From positions 868,001 through 932,000 of the forward strand of contig CP114117.1 in assembly GCA_029959195.1 (NCBI GenBank): a stretch of DNA of 64,000 nt, written 5' to 3'. The DNA is from Dictyophora rubrovolvata (Eukaryota > Basidiomycota > Agaricomycetes > Phallales > Phallaceae). Below the pieces are notes generated by a model. That model made no database searches, was not told where the DNA came from, and saw nothing but the letters and a program-made list of their open reading frames with translations. Position 1 is the stretch's first letter. The number at the start of each line of letters is the position of its first letter. The translations under genes and the position numbers were made by a program. Positions 44,363-56,496 of the stretch are shown here, in pieces.

Positions 44363-47300
44363 ATGGAAACTATCTTTGGAAAAAGAAGGAGCAGACCGCG
44401 CCAATCATCTGTAAATGCTCAGAATTTAGAGGAGCTTTCCGTTCCTTACGACAGGACGTTGCCCGCCAGGTCTCCCATTCCAGTCGGTACCGTTTCACAA
44501 GTTCTTCGAAGCTCCGCCTCTCCCTCAATCTCGGCACCATTCACAAATCCCTCTTTAACATCCGAGGGAACAGAGTTCAACAAAGACAGGAAGAAACACG
44601 AACGCGATACACACCCTCATAGCCAATTTCCGGATCATTCTGCCCGGTCAACACTTTCGTCAGCTTATTTAACCACTCAGAGCAGCACTCAGAGCAATCA
44701 CTCGTCCTGGTCAAGCATTCCCGCCGCGTCATCGTCTTATCTTTCCCCAAAAGACATGTCTCCGTATACTTCTTCCGCGGGAGATCCAAGAGGCCCACCA
44801 ACTACTGTCACCGACTTCGGACAGGTTTCCGGTAGTAGTAGAACTTCTGGAAGGAAGTCCCCTATACCCGTTAATACAAACTCCACTCACCGACCAAGTT
44901 CCGTTGCCACCAGCAGGAGCGATCGATATACACCCTCCATTGAAAGCAGTCTCACAGCTGAATCTATTCTATCACACCTTCCAGGCATTCATCACAATCA
45001 TAATCGGCAATCTTCTTATGACGAGTTTTTTTTTCCTCGTCCAGAGACAGACAGTGAAATTGAGGCTCTGTTTCAACAAGTCAAAACCCGACTAGGAATT
45101 CACGACTCGTCAAACATTACCATCGAACAAAAATGGCAAATTGTACATCAAGACGAACAAGCCAAATTTAGGGCGCAGCGTAAGAAACAGCACGACTTGC
45201 GGAAACAGGCTGTTTCGGGTCAACCGAATATCAATGCAATAGCTAAAGACACCCCCGAGTGGTATTTGAAGAAGTTCATGGATTCCACTATTAATCCGAA
45301 ACAAGCACAAAGTTTGGCGGTCTCACTACGGACACTTCCGATTGAGTGAGTCATATATTGATTCTCTAGACTTCCCCACATCTAATAAACTCGTTTTAGA
45401 TGGGTCCAACAGTTTATTAGCTTACAAGGCGTTTCTGTATTAGTTCAGGCCTTGAGCGCTATCAGCCGAAAAGGGAATCAGAGGTTCGTCGTCCCTTAAA
45501 TTATGTATTCATCTAAGTTGCACGGAACCTTTCAGGAGAGAAAACGACATTCTGCTTGAGCTTGAAATTGTTCGCTGCATCAAGAATCTTCTGAACAGTT
45601 CACCCGTCGCCATTGAAGCACTTACTCAACCCCAAGTTATAATCAATTTAACATGCTCTCTTAACTCGCCAAGCCTACAGACACGACGACTCCTTGCTGA
45701 GATTCTTATTTATATATGTTACCATAACGAAGGCTCGCGGATACCTGACGTCTTAAATGGACTTCAAGCCCTCAGCCAGGCAAATGGAGAGATAGGTGTT
45801 TATGATTACTGGTTTGGAAGCCTCGAGTCTACATTAAGCGGAAGAGGCAAGATGGGAAGTCTGGTAGGGGCGAGCGAAGAAGTTCGACGGGCAGGACCCA
45901 TCGATAGTTCCCTCAACGAGTACGCCGTAAGTTGACACAGTTCTCCAGTTATTAGATTCGTTATACTCAATAAAATTATAGGTAAACAATGCTGTTCTGA
46001 TTGTTGGTCTCGTCAGTGAATGCGATGACCTCGATCTTCGGGTTCACTACCGATCTCAAATGGAAGCTGCGGGACTTCGTCGTGTCTTTGATCGACTTAG
46101 AGAATTTGAATCGGTACCCATTGACCGTCAGTTGAAGGCTTGGGATTCACTCGAAACCGAAGATCATCAGCGACTGATGGAATTATACGACCAGGAGATT
46201 CTCAAGAACGTCCGCGATCCCAAGGAGATCTATGAAGCTATTGACAAGAAGACCTCCGGCTCAAGGGCTCATGACTACTTTCTTTCTGCAATGCGGCACC
46301 TCCTTCTCATTCGAGGGGAAACTGAAGAGACGGCTCGATATTTTCAGCTTGTCGACTCTCTCATATCCTCCATTGTGCTAGATCGAAATCCCAACTTTTC
46401 TGGTGGACTCTCTAGCATTACCGGTGTTTCTGTTGCCAGACTAGTAGCTCAAATAGGAGATCAAGACCGTAGTCAAGAGCTTGAAGAGGACTTGAAGATT
46501 CTACGAACTCGCCTTCAATCCCTTGAATTAGAGAAAGAAGACTTGCAGTCACGTCTTGATCGAAGCGCGGATGGTCTCGTAGGAGAGCTTGTCAAACGTG
46601 CTGAAGAACTAGAAGAGAAGCTGAAGTTATCCAGGCAGAATACGGAACATCTGAAAACACAAATTTATGAGCAGAAGAAAGGATATGGTGACCAAGTTCA
46701 TCAACTTGAAGTGCAGATGTCTGAATTATTCCGGATGCTGCGGGAGGCTAATGGATTTGAGAGGTTATTCTCCAATGCCGATCCCAATGTCACGGATAGT
46801 GAACGCATGAGTCGGCAAGACATGGTCTCAATGCTTGCCAAGCAACTCGAGAGACAAAAGACAATCGGAATATTAGAAGGCAAGCATCGAAAGAAGACGA
46901 CACGCTCAAAGGCCCAACCACCTCATCCAAGCGGTCTTGGAAATAGGTTTTCCGATAGCGAAGATGAACGCGGAATAGAAAGCGAAGATACTACTATAAC
47001 GCAGAAAGCTTCAAATAAGGGGGCGCTTGCTACTCGAAAACCCACGGCCTTCAATCATCTTGATATTACAGAAGAATTGTCAGATGAAGATGGAGCGAAC
47101 GGCTTGAACGACTCAACTGTGTGTCTATTCCAGATTTCGGTTCATGTTGCTTGTTTCTAAATGGTAGTGCTTATAGTCTTCAACCATCGTCACGGACAAA
47201 AGTTCAGGCCAGAAAAAGCCTGGTAAACCTTTAACATTCTTAGACGATCTTAAACGGAGGGTTGGCCAAACTTTGGACGCCGACGGAAGTGCAACTGAGG

Positions 47301-49742
47301 ATACAGCCAGTGAGATCGCTTTATCGAGAGAAAGTGGTTTAACAGATGCAACTAAGGATACTGTTGCTACTTCTATCATATCTGGCGGAGTAAATGAAGA
47401 CTCATCATCGAAACCAGGTGAAGAGATGTCCTTGCTGGCCCCACCGCCGCCGCCACCACCTCCCCCTCCGCCACCGCCTCCACCACCACCTCCACCGGGA
47501 GGTTTATTTGGTGCCCCCCCACCGCCGCCTCCACCGCCACCTCCACCTCCACCAGGCTGGACTCCAATAATATCCGCCCCACCGAGCGTTGTGCCCACGC
47601 CCACAACTGCTTCCACTTCCAGCTTCCTTCGGCCTTCTTCAAACCCATCCCCTTCCTCAGTCGTCACACAACAAAGCTCAATTTCAGGTCTAGGACACTT
47701 GCTAACTACTCGCAAGGACCAGATTGTGTCTAACATCAAGATGAAACAATTGCAATGGGATAAATTGGCACCACAACAAGTTGGGAAAACTTTATGGGGT
47801 GGAAATTCTGTCGAGGAAGAGAAGCAGTGGGTCAAGAGGTTACAGCTTGATGGCGTTTGGACCGAAATGGAAGAAGATTTCAAAGCCAAGCAGGTCGTTG
47901 TCAACTGGATGGGTAAGGCCACTTTCTTTCGTTAAAGGTAGTCGAGTTTTTTATCTGAAGAATGACATATAGTAAAGCAAAAGAAAGCGGAGTTGAAGAG
48001 TGTTCTTGACCCGGAGACTAAGAAACGTGTTGGTGTGTTTTTTTCGTTTGCTTTTACCCTATTACACTGTTTCTATTGAACCTTTAGAAATCACTATTCA
48101 ACGTGTCAAGAATTTACCTTCCGAAGAAATCGCACGAAAAATAATGGAGTGTGATGCCGAAGTGTGTACTCAAGTGTTCTTAACGGGATTAAAATCAGTA
48201 CTGCCTTCTCCCGAAGAGGTTGGCAAATTGAATGTGTATCGAAACTCACCCCCAGAAGAATTGAATGATCTACATCCTTCGGACCGTTTAATGGTACAAC
48301 TGATTAAGATAGAGCGATTGGGCCCTCGTATACAAGGCATGTTGTACAAAATCACTTTTGACGAGACCATTGAAGTTCTTGTTGATGTACGTTTGTCCCT
48401 TATTTTTTGAAACGATGGTGTGCTGACAGCTTTATTAATCAGAGCACCAACAAGCTTCTTGAGGCTGGACAAGCTTTGCAAAACGCTACCAAATTTAAAC
48501 GGCTCCTGAACGTATGGCAACCCTGTGTCCTTATCTTTGAATTTGCCGTATTTATAGCGTTTTCTTAGCTGATTTTGTTGATCGGCAATTATATGAATGG
48601 GACCAGTATGAAAGGTGGTGCCTTCGGTTTCCGAGTGAGTAGTATAAACAAGGTAAGCGCTTTAGTCTTTGTGTCTCTCCTTACGGTCTTTTAAAAGTCT
48701 GGACTGGTACAAGTTGGTCGATACTAAATCCGTTCACAATACGACATTGCTGCATTTTCTCGAACGAGTAGTTGCGAAGCAATTCCCTGATATGGAGGAC
48801 TTCTTAGAAGAATTAGCGAAGCCAGCCGAGGCTTATAGAGGTTAGCTCGCACTCCTAACCGAATATCTAACTAAAATTAATGGCTTCCCGTTGTAGTTAA
48901 TTTACAAGATGTCCGACGGGATCTTGCCGAAATTCGGGAGGGTCTTCAGAAGATTCGTCAAGAATTGGAAGAGCACTTTACCGATTTAAGTAAATTGCAT
49001 CCCGATGATCGTTATGCTAAAAAGATGTGGCGTTTCGTTGGAGAATCTAAGGAACGAGTTGATGACTTGGTTGACAGAGTCAATCTTGCGGAAACCACCT
49101 TCTCGGAAGTCGTAAATTATTATGGCGAAGACGAGAGAATGACCTCGAGAGATTTCTATGGTATCTTCAAGACATTTATCACTTCATATAGAGTAATGAA
49201 TATTTTTTTTTACTATTTCTACTTTGCTAATTGCTCGCCCTCTTCAGAAATGCAAATCTGACAATCAAACATGGGTCGAAGAACAAGCCGCTTTACAGAA
49301 GCGAAAGGAACAGCAGGAGAAGATGCAAGCCAATCGAGTCAAGGCAAAGGAGAACCTATCTGAGAGTCAAACGCAAGATGTGCTGGTATTGGATGCTTTG
49401 CTCGACAAACTGATAAATGGGGATAAAGCTGCGGGAATACGGACTCGTAGGAAAAAGAATGCCGCGCCGACGCGAGTGGTCGTGCCAATTGGCGGGGAAA
49501 GTGATGCAGCAGACATCGCGAAAGATTTGCTGGCGCAGTTGAATCCTGAAGGCTTCGAGATGAAACTGCCGCTCTCACCGACGTACGCGAAACGACGGCT
49601 GCGACAAAGACGACCATCGAGCTCAGCAGGTGGTGAGTCGCCTCAACCAGATGACCCGGGGTTGTCGTCGCCTGTGTTTTCTCCTTCGATGACGCCGCTA
49701 GAGCTGGAGCCCTCGAAGGAGAAGGATGAAGGACATGGCTAG
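44363..49742 (+). CDS. Formin (Bni1/SepA/For3 type), actin nucleator
   Basis: Nucleates and elongates unbranched actin filaments for cytokinesis and polar growth. Twelve exons join in frame (44363-45345, 45400-45483, 45536-45926, 45982-47118, 47177-47912, 47973-48032, 48088-48386, 48443-48511, 48569-48652, 48714-48840, 48897-49192, 49248-49742) for about 1586 residues. Order: Ser/Thr-rich N-terminus; GTPase-binding and FH3 armadillo region (from ETDSEIEALFQQVKTRLGI on); coiled coil (EEDLKILRTRLQSLELEKED); FH1 with two polyproline blocks separated by GGLFGAP; FH2 starting near MKQLQWDKLAP, with NYMNGTSMKGGAFGF as the core motif; and a DAD-like tail VLDALLDKLINGD followed by RTRRKK. The GBD-FH3 and DAD combination implies autoinhibition released by a Rho GTPase, as in related formins. 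Confidence 0.95.
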
Positions 49743-50114
49743 TTCTATTCTATTCTATCCTATTAATTGTTTTGTATACCAACCAGTGTATCTATATTCC
49801 TTTACTAATGATTGATGATGATGATGATGATGATTATATAAATATCCCATAATAGCATCTAATAACTATTGTTGCCACGAGATGCCACGCGAGCCGGATT
49901 CCCACCCAAACGATGCAGTCCCACTGGCTATTTTTGAACCAAGGCTGTGATCACCTCATCTTAGACTGTCCCACATTTTCTACTCAGTCGCTCGCTGTCG
50001 ACGAAACCCAGCACATTTTGTTGTCCGTTATTTCTTGCTAAATTTTCTTTTCTTTCTGTTCTCGTTTGTCTTTCCAACTATTACCTCTCATTCGCTCCCA
50101 AAGAGTATCAAAAA
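49743..50114. other. Formin 3' flank and PKA promoter region
   Basis: No gene. Contains a TGATGA microsatellite (49813-49834) and a pyrimidine-rich leader before the PKA start. Confidence 0.5.
49813..49834 (+). repeat. (TGA)n microsatellite
   Basis: Seven uninterrupted TGA units just after the formin stop. Confidence 0.9.
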
Positions 50115-51633
50115 ATGGACATCGCTCCAAAACTCATCACCACTTTGCAACCAATACCTCGCAAGGACAGCGCACAGATGCTGGTCGATGCTCCAATGAC
50201 ACCGCCAACGTCTCCGTTACCCCAGGATACAGCTCCTTCACAACAGCCGGATGTTCCTACCACCCCTCAATCCGAGCCACCACCTTCATTTCCTAGCGAG
50301 TCTATAGATCAAATCATGGAGCTGCAGAACCTGCAGCTTACCCAAAACAGAGGCAACACTATGGATATTCAACCTCTAGACAATGAATGGCAATCTTCGG
50401 AACACCCAGAGCCCCCGCTGAGATCTCTCGAGGACGAGTCCAGTCATTTAGTTCCCTCTAGCAACATAAAGTTATCAGATTTTGATGTAGTTGAAACCCT
50501 CGGTAAGTGTATGCTTGTATTCGCAGCTATGTTGCATAATTTGTTTATGATTTGATTTGTCTATGCGGAAAGGAACCGGAACGTTTGCTCGTGTTCTTTT
50601 GGTCAGATTGCGAAACTCTGCCACACCGCTGCATCCCATGAAGTTCTTCGCAATGAAAGTTCTGTCAAAACTGGAAGTAGTTCGTCTCCGTCAAGTCGAA
50701 CATGTTAATTCAGAACGTTATATTCTCGCTCGAGTCAGGCACCCGTTTGTTGTCGACTTATATGCAACCTTCCAGGACGACTTGAACATCTACATGCTCA
50801 TGTCTTACGTTCCTGGAGGTGAATTATTCACACATCTCCGTCGCGCTGGTCGATTCACTCCCGACGTGACCCGCTTCTATTTGGCAACTATCATATTAGC
50901 TCTCAAGTTCCTTCACTCATATAATATTGTCTATCGTGATTTAAAACCCGAAAACCTCTTACTCGATTCTCGCGGATATTTACGGCTCACTGATTTCGGT
51001 TTCGCTAAAAGGGTCGATGATCGTACTTTTACATTATGTGGCACTCCAGAATACCTCGCCCCAGAAATCATTCAATCCGAGGGTCACGGAAAAGCTGCTG
51101 ATTGGTGGGCCTGCGGAATTTTGTGTTATGAAATGCTGGTTGGCTATCCCCCGTTCTACGACACAAATGCACCCGGCTTATACGAAAAAATTCTCCGCGG
51201 ACGAATTAGATGGCCCATTGATATTGATCCGCTTTCCAGGACTATTGTCAGAGCTTTTCTGCACCCTGACCGTTCCAGGCGATTGGGGAATCTTATTGGT
51301 GGTCCTGAAGATGTTCTAAATCACCCTTGGTTCCGTGGCGTAGATTGGGAAGCCCTAGAAAGACGAGAGATTCGGGTAAGTACATATAGAAATGTAGCAT
51401 CTTTTTCGCCTGTTCATTCATTTCCGTTCATTTCCCTTTCAATGTAGGCTCCTATCATTCCCCATGTGTCCGCGTCAGATGACACTCGTCACTTTTCGGA
51501 CCTGCCCCTTCCTCCCGCACGGGATATTCCTGGTCTGGTCCAAGGGCTCTATGTGCCTGGCAGTCCGTTGGCCCCAATTTCACCTTCAACAGAAAATAAC
51601 ACATCTATCAATGACCTATTCCGAGACTTCTGA
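50115..51633 (+). CDS. cAMP-dependent protein kinase (PKA) catalytic subunit
   Basis: AGC-family Ser/Thr kinase acting in cAMP signalling. Three exons (50115-50502, 50573-51375, 51448-51633) give 458 residues. A Pro/Ser/Thr-rich N-terminal extension of about 115 residues precedes the kinase domain, whose glycine loop (LGTGTFARV) spans the first intron. Motifs: FAMKVL (ATP-binding Lys), YRDLKPENLLLD (catalytic loop), DFGFAK, activation loop TFTLCGTPEYLAPE with the phosphorylatable Thr, and ADWWACGILCYEM. The C-terminal tail ends INDLFRDF, a truncated hydrophobic motif FxxF as in PKA. The choice of PKA over PKB or S6K rests on the lack of PH or extra domains and the FxxF ending. Confidence 0.95.
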
Positions 51634-52109
51634 GAAGTCGAACTTGCCTCTCATTTCTCGTCTCGAGATACCTTTTTTTTCAACTATTACACAACTTTAA
51701 TCTATTATTACACCCCTTTGTCGGCGTCTTTTTCTTTTATATCTATTCATTCACTTGATATCTCCTTTCTTATTATAGTGGCAGCCCTATATCCTTTCCT
51801 ACTCCTTTCTTTTCTTTCGTTTTCCAACTGTAGCATCTATTATGCGTGGGAGGATCATCTTAGTCCTGTTCCTGCATGCTTTGTATCGTTTCTCCTCATC
51901 AGTGTAGTGACTGATTCCTGCTGTAATTTAATACATATTCCTGCTTTTCTCTGTTAGCAATCAATTGCAATTAACTATGCCAATACTTTGCTGAGCGCGT
52001 TCCTTTGTAGCGGCTGACTCACTCAGGCTGGACGCGTTATGTAAGAAATGCCCCTCGTATATATTTTTCTGCACTCTCCCAAGCCAGCGTCGGTTACGGT
52101 AGCTGGGTT
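51634..52109. other. Intergenic between PKA and C78 peptidase genes
   Basis: AT- and pyrimidine-rich, with no family-like frame. A tandem pair of genes on the plus strand flanks it, so it holds the PKA terminator and the next promoter. Confidence 0.5.
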
Positions 52110-54088
52110 ATGCCTGATGATAGGAGTGTAGACGATGTCGAATTTCTATACGACTCGGACACGTTAGTGCTTTGTTCTTCGGAATTTCCAGTTAATAATC
52201 TATTGATTGATCTAGTCAACCCCTTCAATGTCAAGTGTGCGATATTTCACTCCAGCCACTTACCCTTCAGCAACGACAAGCACATTATGACTCACATTTT
52301 GAAGACCAACGTAAGTTTCGTTCTACTCTCAGATAAATATGTGTCTAATCTATTCGTTGAACAGCATCTACATCTATACCCCTCAATAATACGAGTCCCA
52401 ACGTAGTCAATTCCTCAACCGCTACTACAAAGGGAACTGCTAAGCCGTCCTCGCAAAATATATTTTGGCTCCCGACGCGGACAACCCCCCCTCCTTCTAA
52501 CTTCACTCCAGGTGAGACCGGTTCATTTCTTCACTGAATAAGCACCCAACAACTCCTGATTTCCTGTAAGGTGTTATACCAGTGTTGAAACATGCCTTGC
52601 TCAAAACTCACGCCAAGGGTTTGACCTCAAAGGCTGTTCTGTGCCATAGCGACGCCACCCACATCGCCACGGAGCTCTGGGATATAAAGTGGGGATGTGG
52701 GTAAGACTGTTCTCTCTTGACTCTAATAAAAAATTCGGTACTATGTCCCCGGCCTCATCCAGTTATCGAAACTTTCTTATGGCGTGTATATCGTTGATGA
52801 CCCAAGGTTTCCAACCTTTTTATTTTCCTTTGTTGGACGATCAAGAGAGACCTCCCGGGATACGCAATCTTCAGCATTGGATTGAGGACGCTTGGGCAAA
52901 AGGTTACATATAGCTTTCATCTTGATCATTGTTTGTTACCCATTGATTTAACTGACATGACCCTAGAATTTGATCGGGAAGGAGCGGATGATTTAGACCA
53001 CAAGCTTGTTGGAACTCGTAAATGGATTGGAACCGCAGGTATTTTCCTTACTATTTTGTCTCTCGTACTTCCAACTCAATATTTCCAGAGCTATATGTCG
53101 CCTTTACCTCGAAGGGAATTCCGTATGTAATTGAGTTGTCGACTAAAATAATGTCTGACTATTCTCAGAGCTCAATTAGTTGATTTCCCTGGAACAAAAA
53201 GAGGTAAATTGTCTTGTGTATAAGGAGACGGTTAAATTTATTCTGCATCAGGACCCGAGGCTGTCATCGAATGGGTAGTCAATTATTTTTCTCCAGCAAA
53301 CGAGGCTAAGCTTCCACTTAATGCTTTTGACGCGCTAAAAGGTGCAAATCCAGTCGTAATTACTGAGAGGATGCCTATAGTTCTTCAGGTAGCTACTCTT
53401 GAAATACCCTTTCCCGGACAATGTGATGTCTGACGCTAAATTAGCATGCCGGCCATTCACGAACGGTAGTGGGTTACGAAATGAACAAGAAGGGGGAACC
53501 AAATCTTCTTGTGTTCGACCCTGCGAAGTAAGGTTCCGCCATTATATCGACTCAAACTGAAACAACCTCTCCAAGCATAGGAGAATGAAGAAAAACTTGC
53601 GACAAGCCGCACTTTCTGTTCATTCGCCCTCTGCAGATAATCACAAGAAAGCGTCAAATTTTCTTGATAGGCTATTTAATTCTCGCAAGAACACGAATCA
53701 TGATCGGAAAAGGAGGTTGTCTAGCCTCGGTGCCGACAAGAGAGAAAATAAACGGACGAAAGGTAAAAAACAAGGGTCAACGCCCGAAGGGAAGGATTCG
53801 GAAGACGTGATTGTGATAAGTGATGAAACTGGGGCTTCCGATGAAGATGACCTTATGGACGGCCTAGATCCCGTTAGGTTGGTAAATTCGTTCAAAGTGA
53901 ACCAGGCGAAATTAGCGTAAGTGACCCGGGGGTGTGCGCTTGATGTTCGTTGTTATTTGTTTCGTCGATAACCTTTCCCTCCCTAGTAAGAAGGATAAAT
54001 ACCAGATATTATATTTCCCTCTTGAAGACCCCCTTACTGAGGAGCAGAAGCGGAGTCGACAGGTAGTTACAAGTGTAGTTGTTCTTTA
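52110..54088 (+). CDS. Peptidase C78 (ZUP1/Mug105-like deubiquitinase or UFM1 protease)
   Basis: Cysteine protease of the C78 family, which includes ZUP1 (K63-chain deubiquitinase), yeast Mug105 and the UFSP proteases. Introns interrupt the gene. Core: GVIPVLKHALL, then WGCGYRNFLMAC, whose cysteine (codon at 52696-52698, just before an intron) is the likely nucleophile; LQHWIEDAWAKGYD; KWIGTAE; PIVLQHAGHSRTVVGYE with the catalytic His near 53454; and VFDPA with the Asp. A basic and acidic insert (RKRRLSSLGADKRENKRTKG, then SEDVIVISDETG) could be a nuclear signal and SUMO-interacting motif (VIVIS). It ends near KYQILYFPLEDPLT...VVTS, as in the family. The first exon and the start at 52110 are uncertain: the expected N-terminal zinc finger is not clear and one splice phase there does not fit. 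Confidence 0.85.
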
Positions 54089-54192
54089 AACAACATATAT
54101 ATCCTTTGCATAATATCATTATTACGTTTCCCAAAAATGGAAATGACCCTCAGGCATATTTTTTTATTTTACTTCCGTCAGATTTTCTCGGC

Positions 54193-54919
54193 ATGAGCAA
54201 CTCGGAAACGCCTCCATCCAGCAAGTGTCCTGTGGATCACTCTTCATGGAATAACTCGGGCTATTCCTCAAAAACAAATTCATCCGGGCAAACTTCTCAG
54301 AGTCCGAATGTCGACGCTCCTCCATCGCTGCCAACTTCCCGTGAAGTTTCGTCCATCCCCCGCACAGACACAGAAAATTGGGTTTATCCATCTGAAGCCC
54401 AGTTCTTTTCGGCAATGGCTCGAAAACGACATAATCCACAAGCTCCTGATATGCAAGTAATTGTCCCTATTCATAACGCTGTCAATGAACGAACATGGGC
54501 GGCCGTAAAAGCTTGGGAGAACGGTAGAGGCGGCGAAAAATGTGGAGGGGTCAAGCTCGTCAGTTTCAAAGGTAGACCAAGCGACAGGAGCCCTAAAGCA
54601 TGGATAAAAGTACTATTAGGGTCAGTTTTCGATTATTGAATTGACTCTTTTTTGATTCGCCTTCATTTCACTGACACACGCGTTCGATAGCTACACTGCT
54701 CCTTTCGACAGACATGACTGGATTATTGAAAGATGCGGTAAACGCATGAGATACGTTATAGATTTTTATTCCGGCCGTTCGGATCCTTCGTCTCTTCATT
54801 CGCCTTCATTCTACATTGACGCGCGACCCGCCTTGGACAACTGGGATGGTTTCAAAATGCGTGCGGAGAGATTCTGCAATATTTGGACGAGCAGTCTACT
54901 CGGAAAAAAAGCATCATAA
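54193..54919 (+). CDS. Cytochrome c heme lyase (holocytochrome c synthase)
   Basis: Attaches heme to apocytochrome c in the mitochondrial intermembrane space. Two exons (54193-54620 and 54691-54919) give 218 residues, a usual length. Start [19 protein letters not shown] carries the CPV heme-regulatory motif; a second CPV is not seen. The conserved core reads [38 protein letters not shown], then [17 protein letters not shown] and YVIDFYSG, with the family's catalytic-site His in the NERTW and HDW surroundings. The ATG at 54193 is chosen over an upstream in-frame ATG because family proteins begin just before the CPV motif. It lies 104 bases after the C78 gene and converges on SSF1, 54 bases away. 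Confidence 0.95.
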
Positions 54920-54973
54920 CATGTGTATTATTAGCAACGCAGTGGGATAATTTTAACAGTCCGAGGTGATAAT

Positions 54974-56434
54974 TTAAGGCTTCCGTTTCTTTGGTGCGGG
55001 GCGCGCTGGTGGCTCTGCCTCGCTTTCCGTCTCGCTGCTTTTTCCAGCCTCTTCCTCTTCTTCGCTTTCAATATCACTAATCTCTTCATCACCATCCCAT
55101 TCACCTTCATCATCCTTATCATCCAGTTCCTCCTGTGAATGTTCATTATCATCATCTATGTCATTTTCATCTGTTTCAGGCTGTCCCTTTTTTGAGGTCA
55201 CTTTCTTCCTCTGAACGTTTCGCTCCTGCTCTTCCTTCCTTTCTTTTCGTAGCTTTTGTCTAGCATCGTGTTCAGCCGTTTGTTGTTCTGCCTCCCTTCT
55301 CGTTTTCTTGACTGCAGGGAATGTTTGCTCTCTCGAATATAAAACGAGAACCAGAAAAAAAAACATACCAAATCGATGAAATATAACAGAACCTTCTTTA
55401 CCAGGAACGCCTTCTACAATCTTAATAAGGCTTAGCTCCATTCTCGGACCGATTTCATCGAGTCGCACGGCTCGGCGGTCACCTTTCTTGTTATTTCGGC
55501 CTACATAATCCCTAGGTAATGAAACAGCATTGTCTGAATCCTCCTCTCCTGCACTAGAAGCAGCACTGGATGCGGATTCGTAACCATTAGCGTTCTTCTT
55601 CAGCAAGAAGTCAGCCACATCTTGGTGATTACTAAGATCTAGAGTAGACTCTTTTCCGCCAGACGTCGCTTCAACGACCTTCCGTACTCGTCTAGACACA
55701 CCATAGGGTCGAACGGTTATTCGATAGTGACGGAAATTAATTCTTTCCGTTTGTTGATCATAAGATACCAAAACCACTCGCCGGGCAGAAGGAAGAGAGA
55801 TTGATTTGGGAGAAAGAGGGGGAAATATCGATTGGAGAGCCTTCACGAGCAATGGGAGCTGAGGAGGCGTACTTGGTGATGGTTGTGGGAATGAAGCAAG
55901 AACGAGCTATATATAAGTTTATAGTTAAGTTTAGGATGTAGTCGCAGAAGAGATAAGGTTGCACACCAAAGGTGGTGATAAATATTCACTTCCAATACTA
56001 TGAGGACGACGGACTGAATTAAGAATATCTTTGATAAGGCTATATCTCTCTACCCGGAAACTTAATGTAGGTCCTGCCGGTAGTCTGACAAGGCGTAATG
56101 ACGGAGCAATCGGTGTCACGGTAAATGCAAGAAGATGTGTAACCTTTAAAGCTGGCGCAAGCACTATATAATCTTTTAATTTGTTTTTCGACCGTTCCTA
56201 AAAAAGTCATGGTAAATTCTGCTTTCAAATCAACGTCTGTTAACGACAAAAGCAACCCACTTTCAATCTGGCTGCAGTATTCGGCTCCATGACTTTTCTC
56301 ATATCTCTGACCAGCTGTGTGACTGAACGGCCAACTTGGCCATGCTTAATGACAAATGATTTTGGGGTATTATCGTTAGTTGCATCTGCAGCTTTGCCTT
56401 TCAAATGCGTTCGATTTTTTCGTCGTCTCGCCAT
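54974..56434 (-). CDS. SSF1: SSF1 / Peter Pan (PPAN) ribosome-biogenesis factor
   Basis: Brix-domain nucleolar protein needed for 27S pre-rRNA processing in 60S subunit assembly. Four exons read: start MARRRKNRTHLKG at 56434, then the Brix core TPKSFVIKHGQVG.SVTQLVRDMRKVMEPNTA, ERSKNKLKDYIVLAPALKVTHLLAFT, GPTLSFRVERYSLIKDI; a third exon with FPPLSPKSISLPSARRVVLVSY, NFRHYRITVRPYGVSRRVRKV; and RLDEIGPRMELSLIKIVEG. The last exon encodes a long charged tail (KTRREAEQQ... to acidic EEEEEAGKSS and PAPKKRKP) that looks like a nucleolar localisation region. An insert of roughly 75 residues (SGGKESTLDL to DYVGRNNKKGD) lies between the two Brix halves. Tandem with RPC82, 62 bases apart. Confidence 0.94.
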
Positions 56435-56496
56435 GGAAAAAGTTGAAATTAATGTCACACAGTCACACAAAAGTAAGCACCAATGCTGTTGTCAAC

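Noticed and set aside
47440-47565. Long antisense Gly-rich frame opposite the formin
   Set aside because: It is the reverse complement of the polyproline FH1 coding sequence, so a composition shadow.
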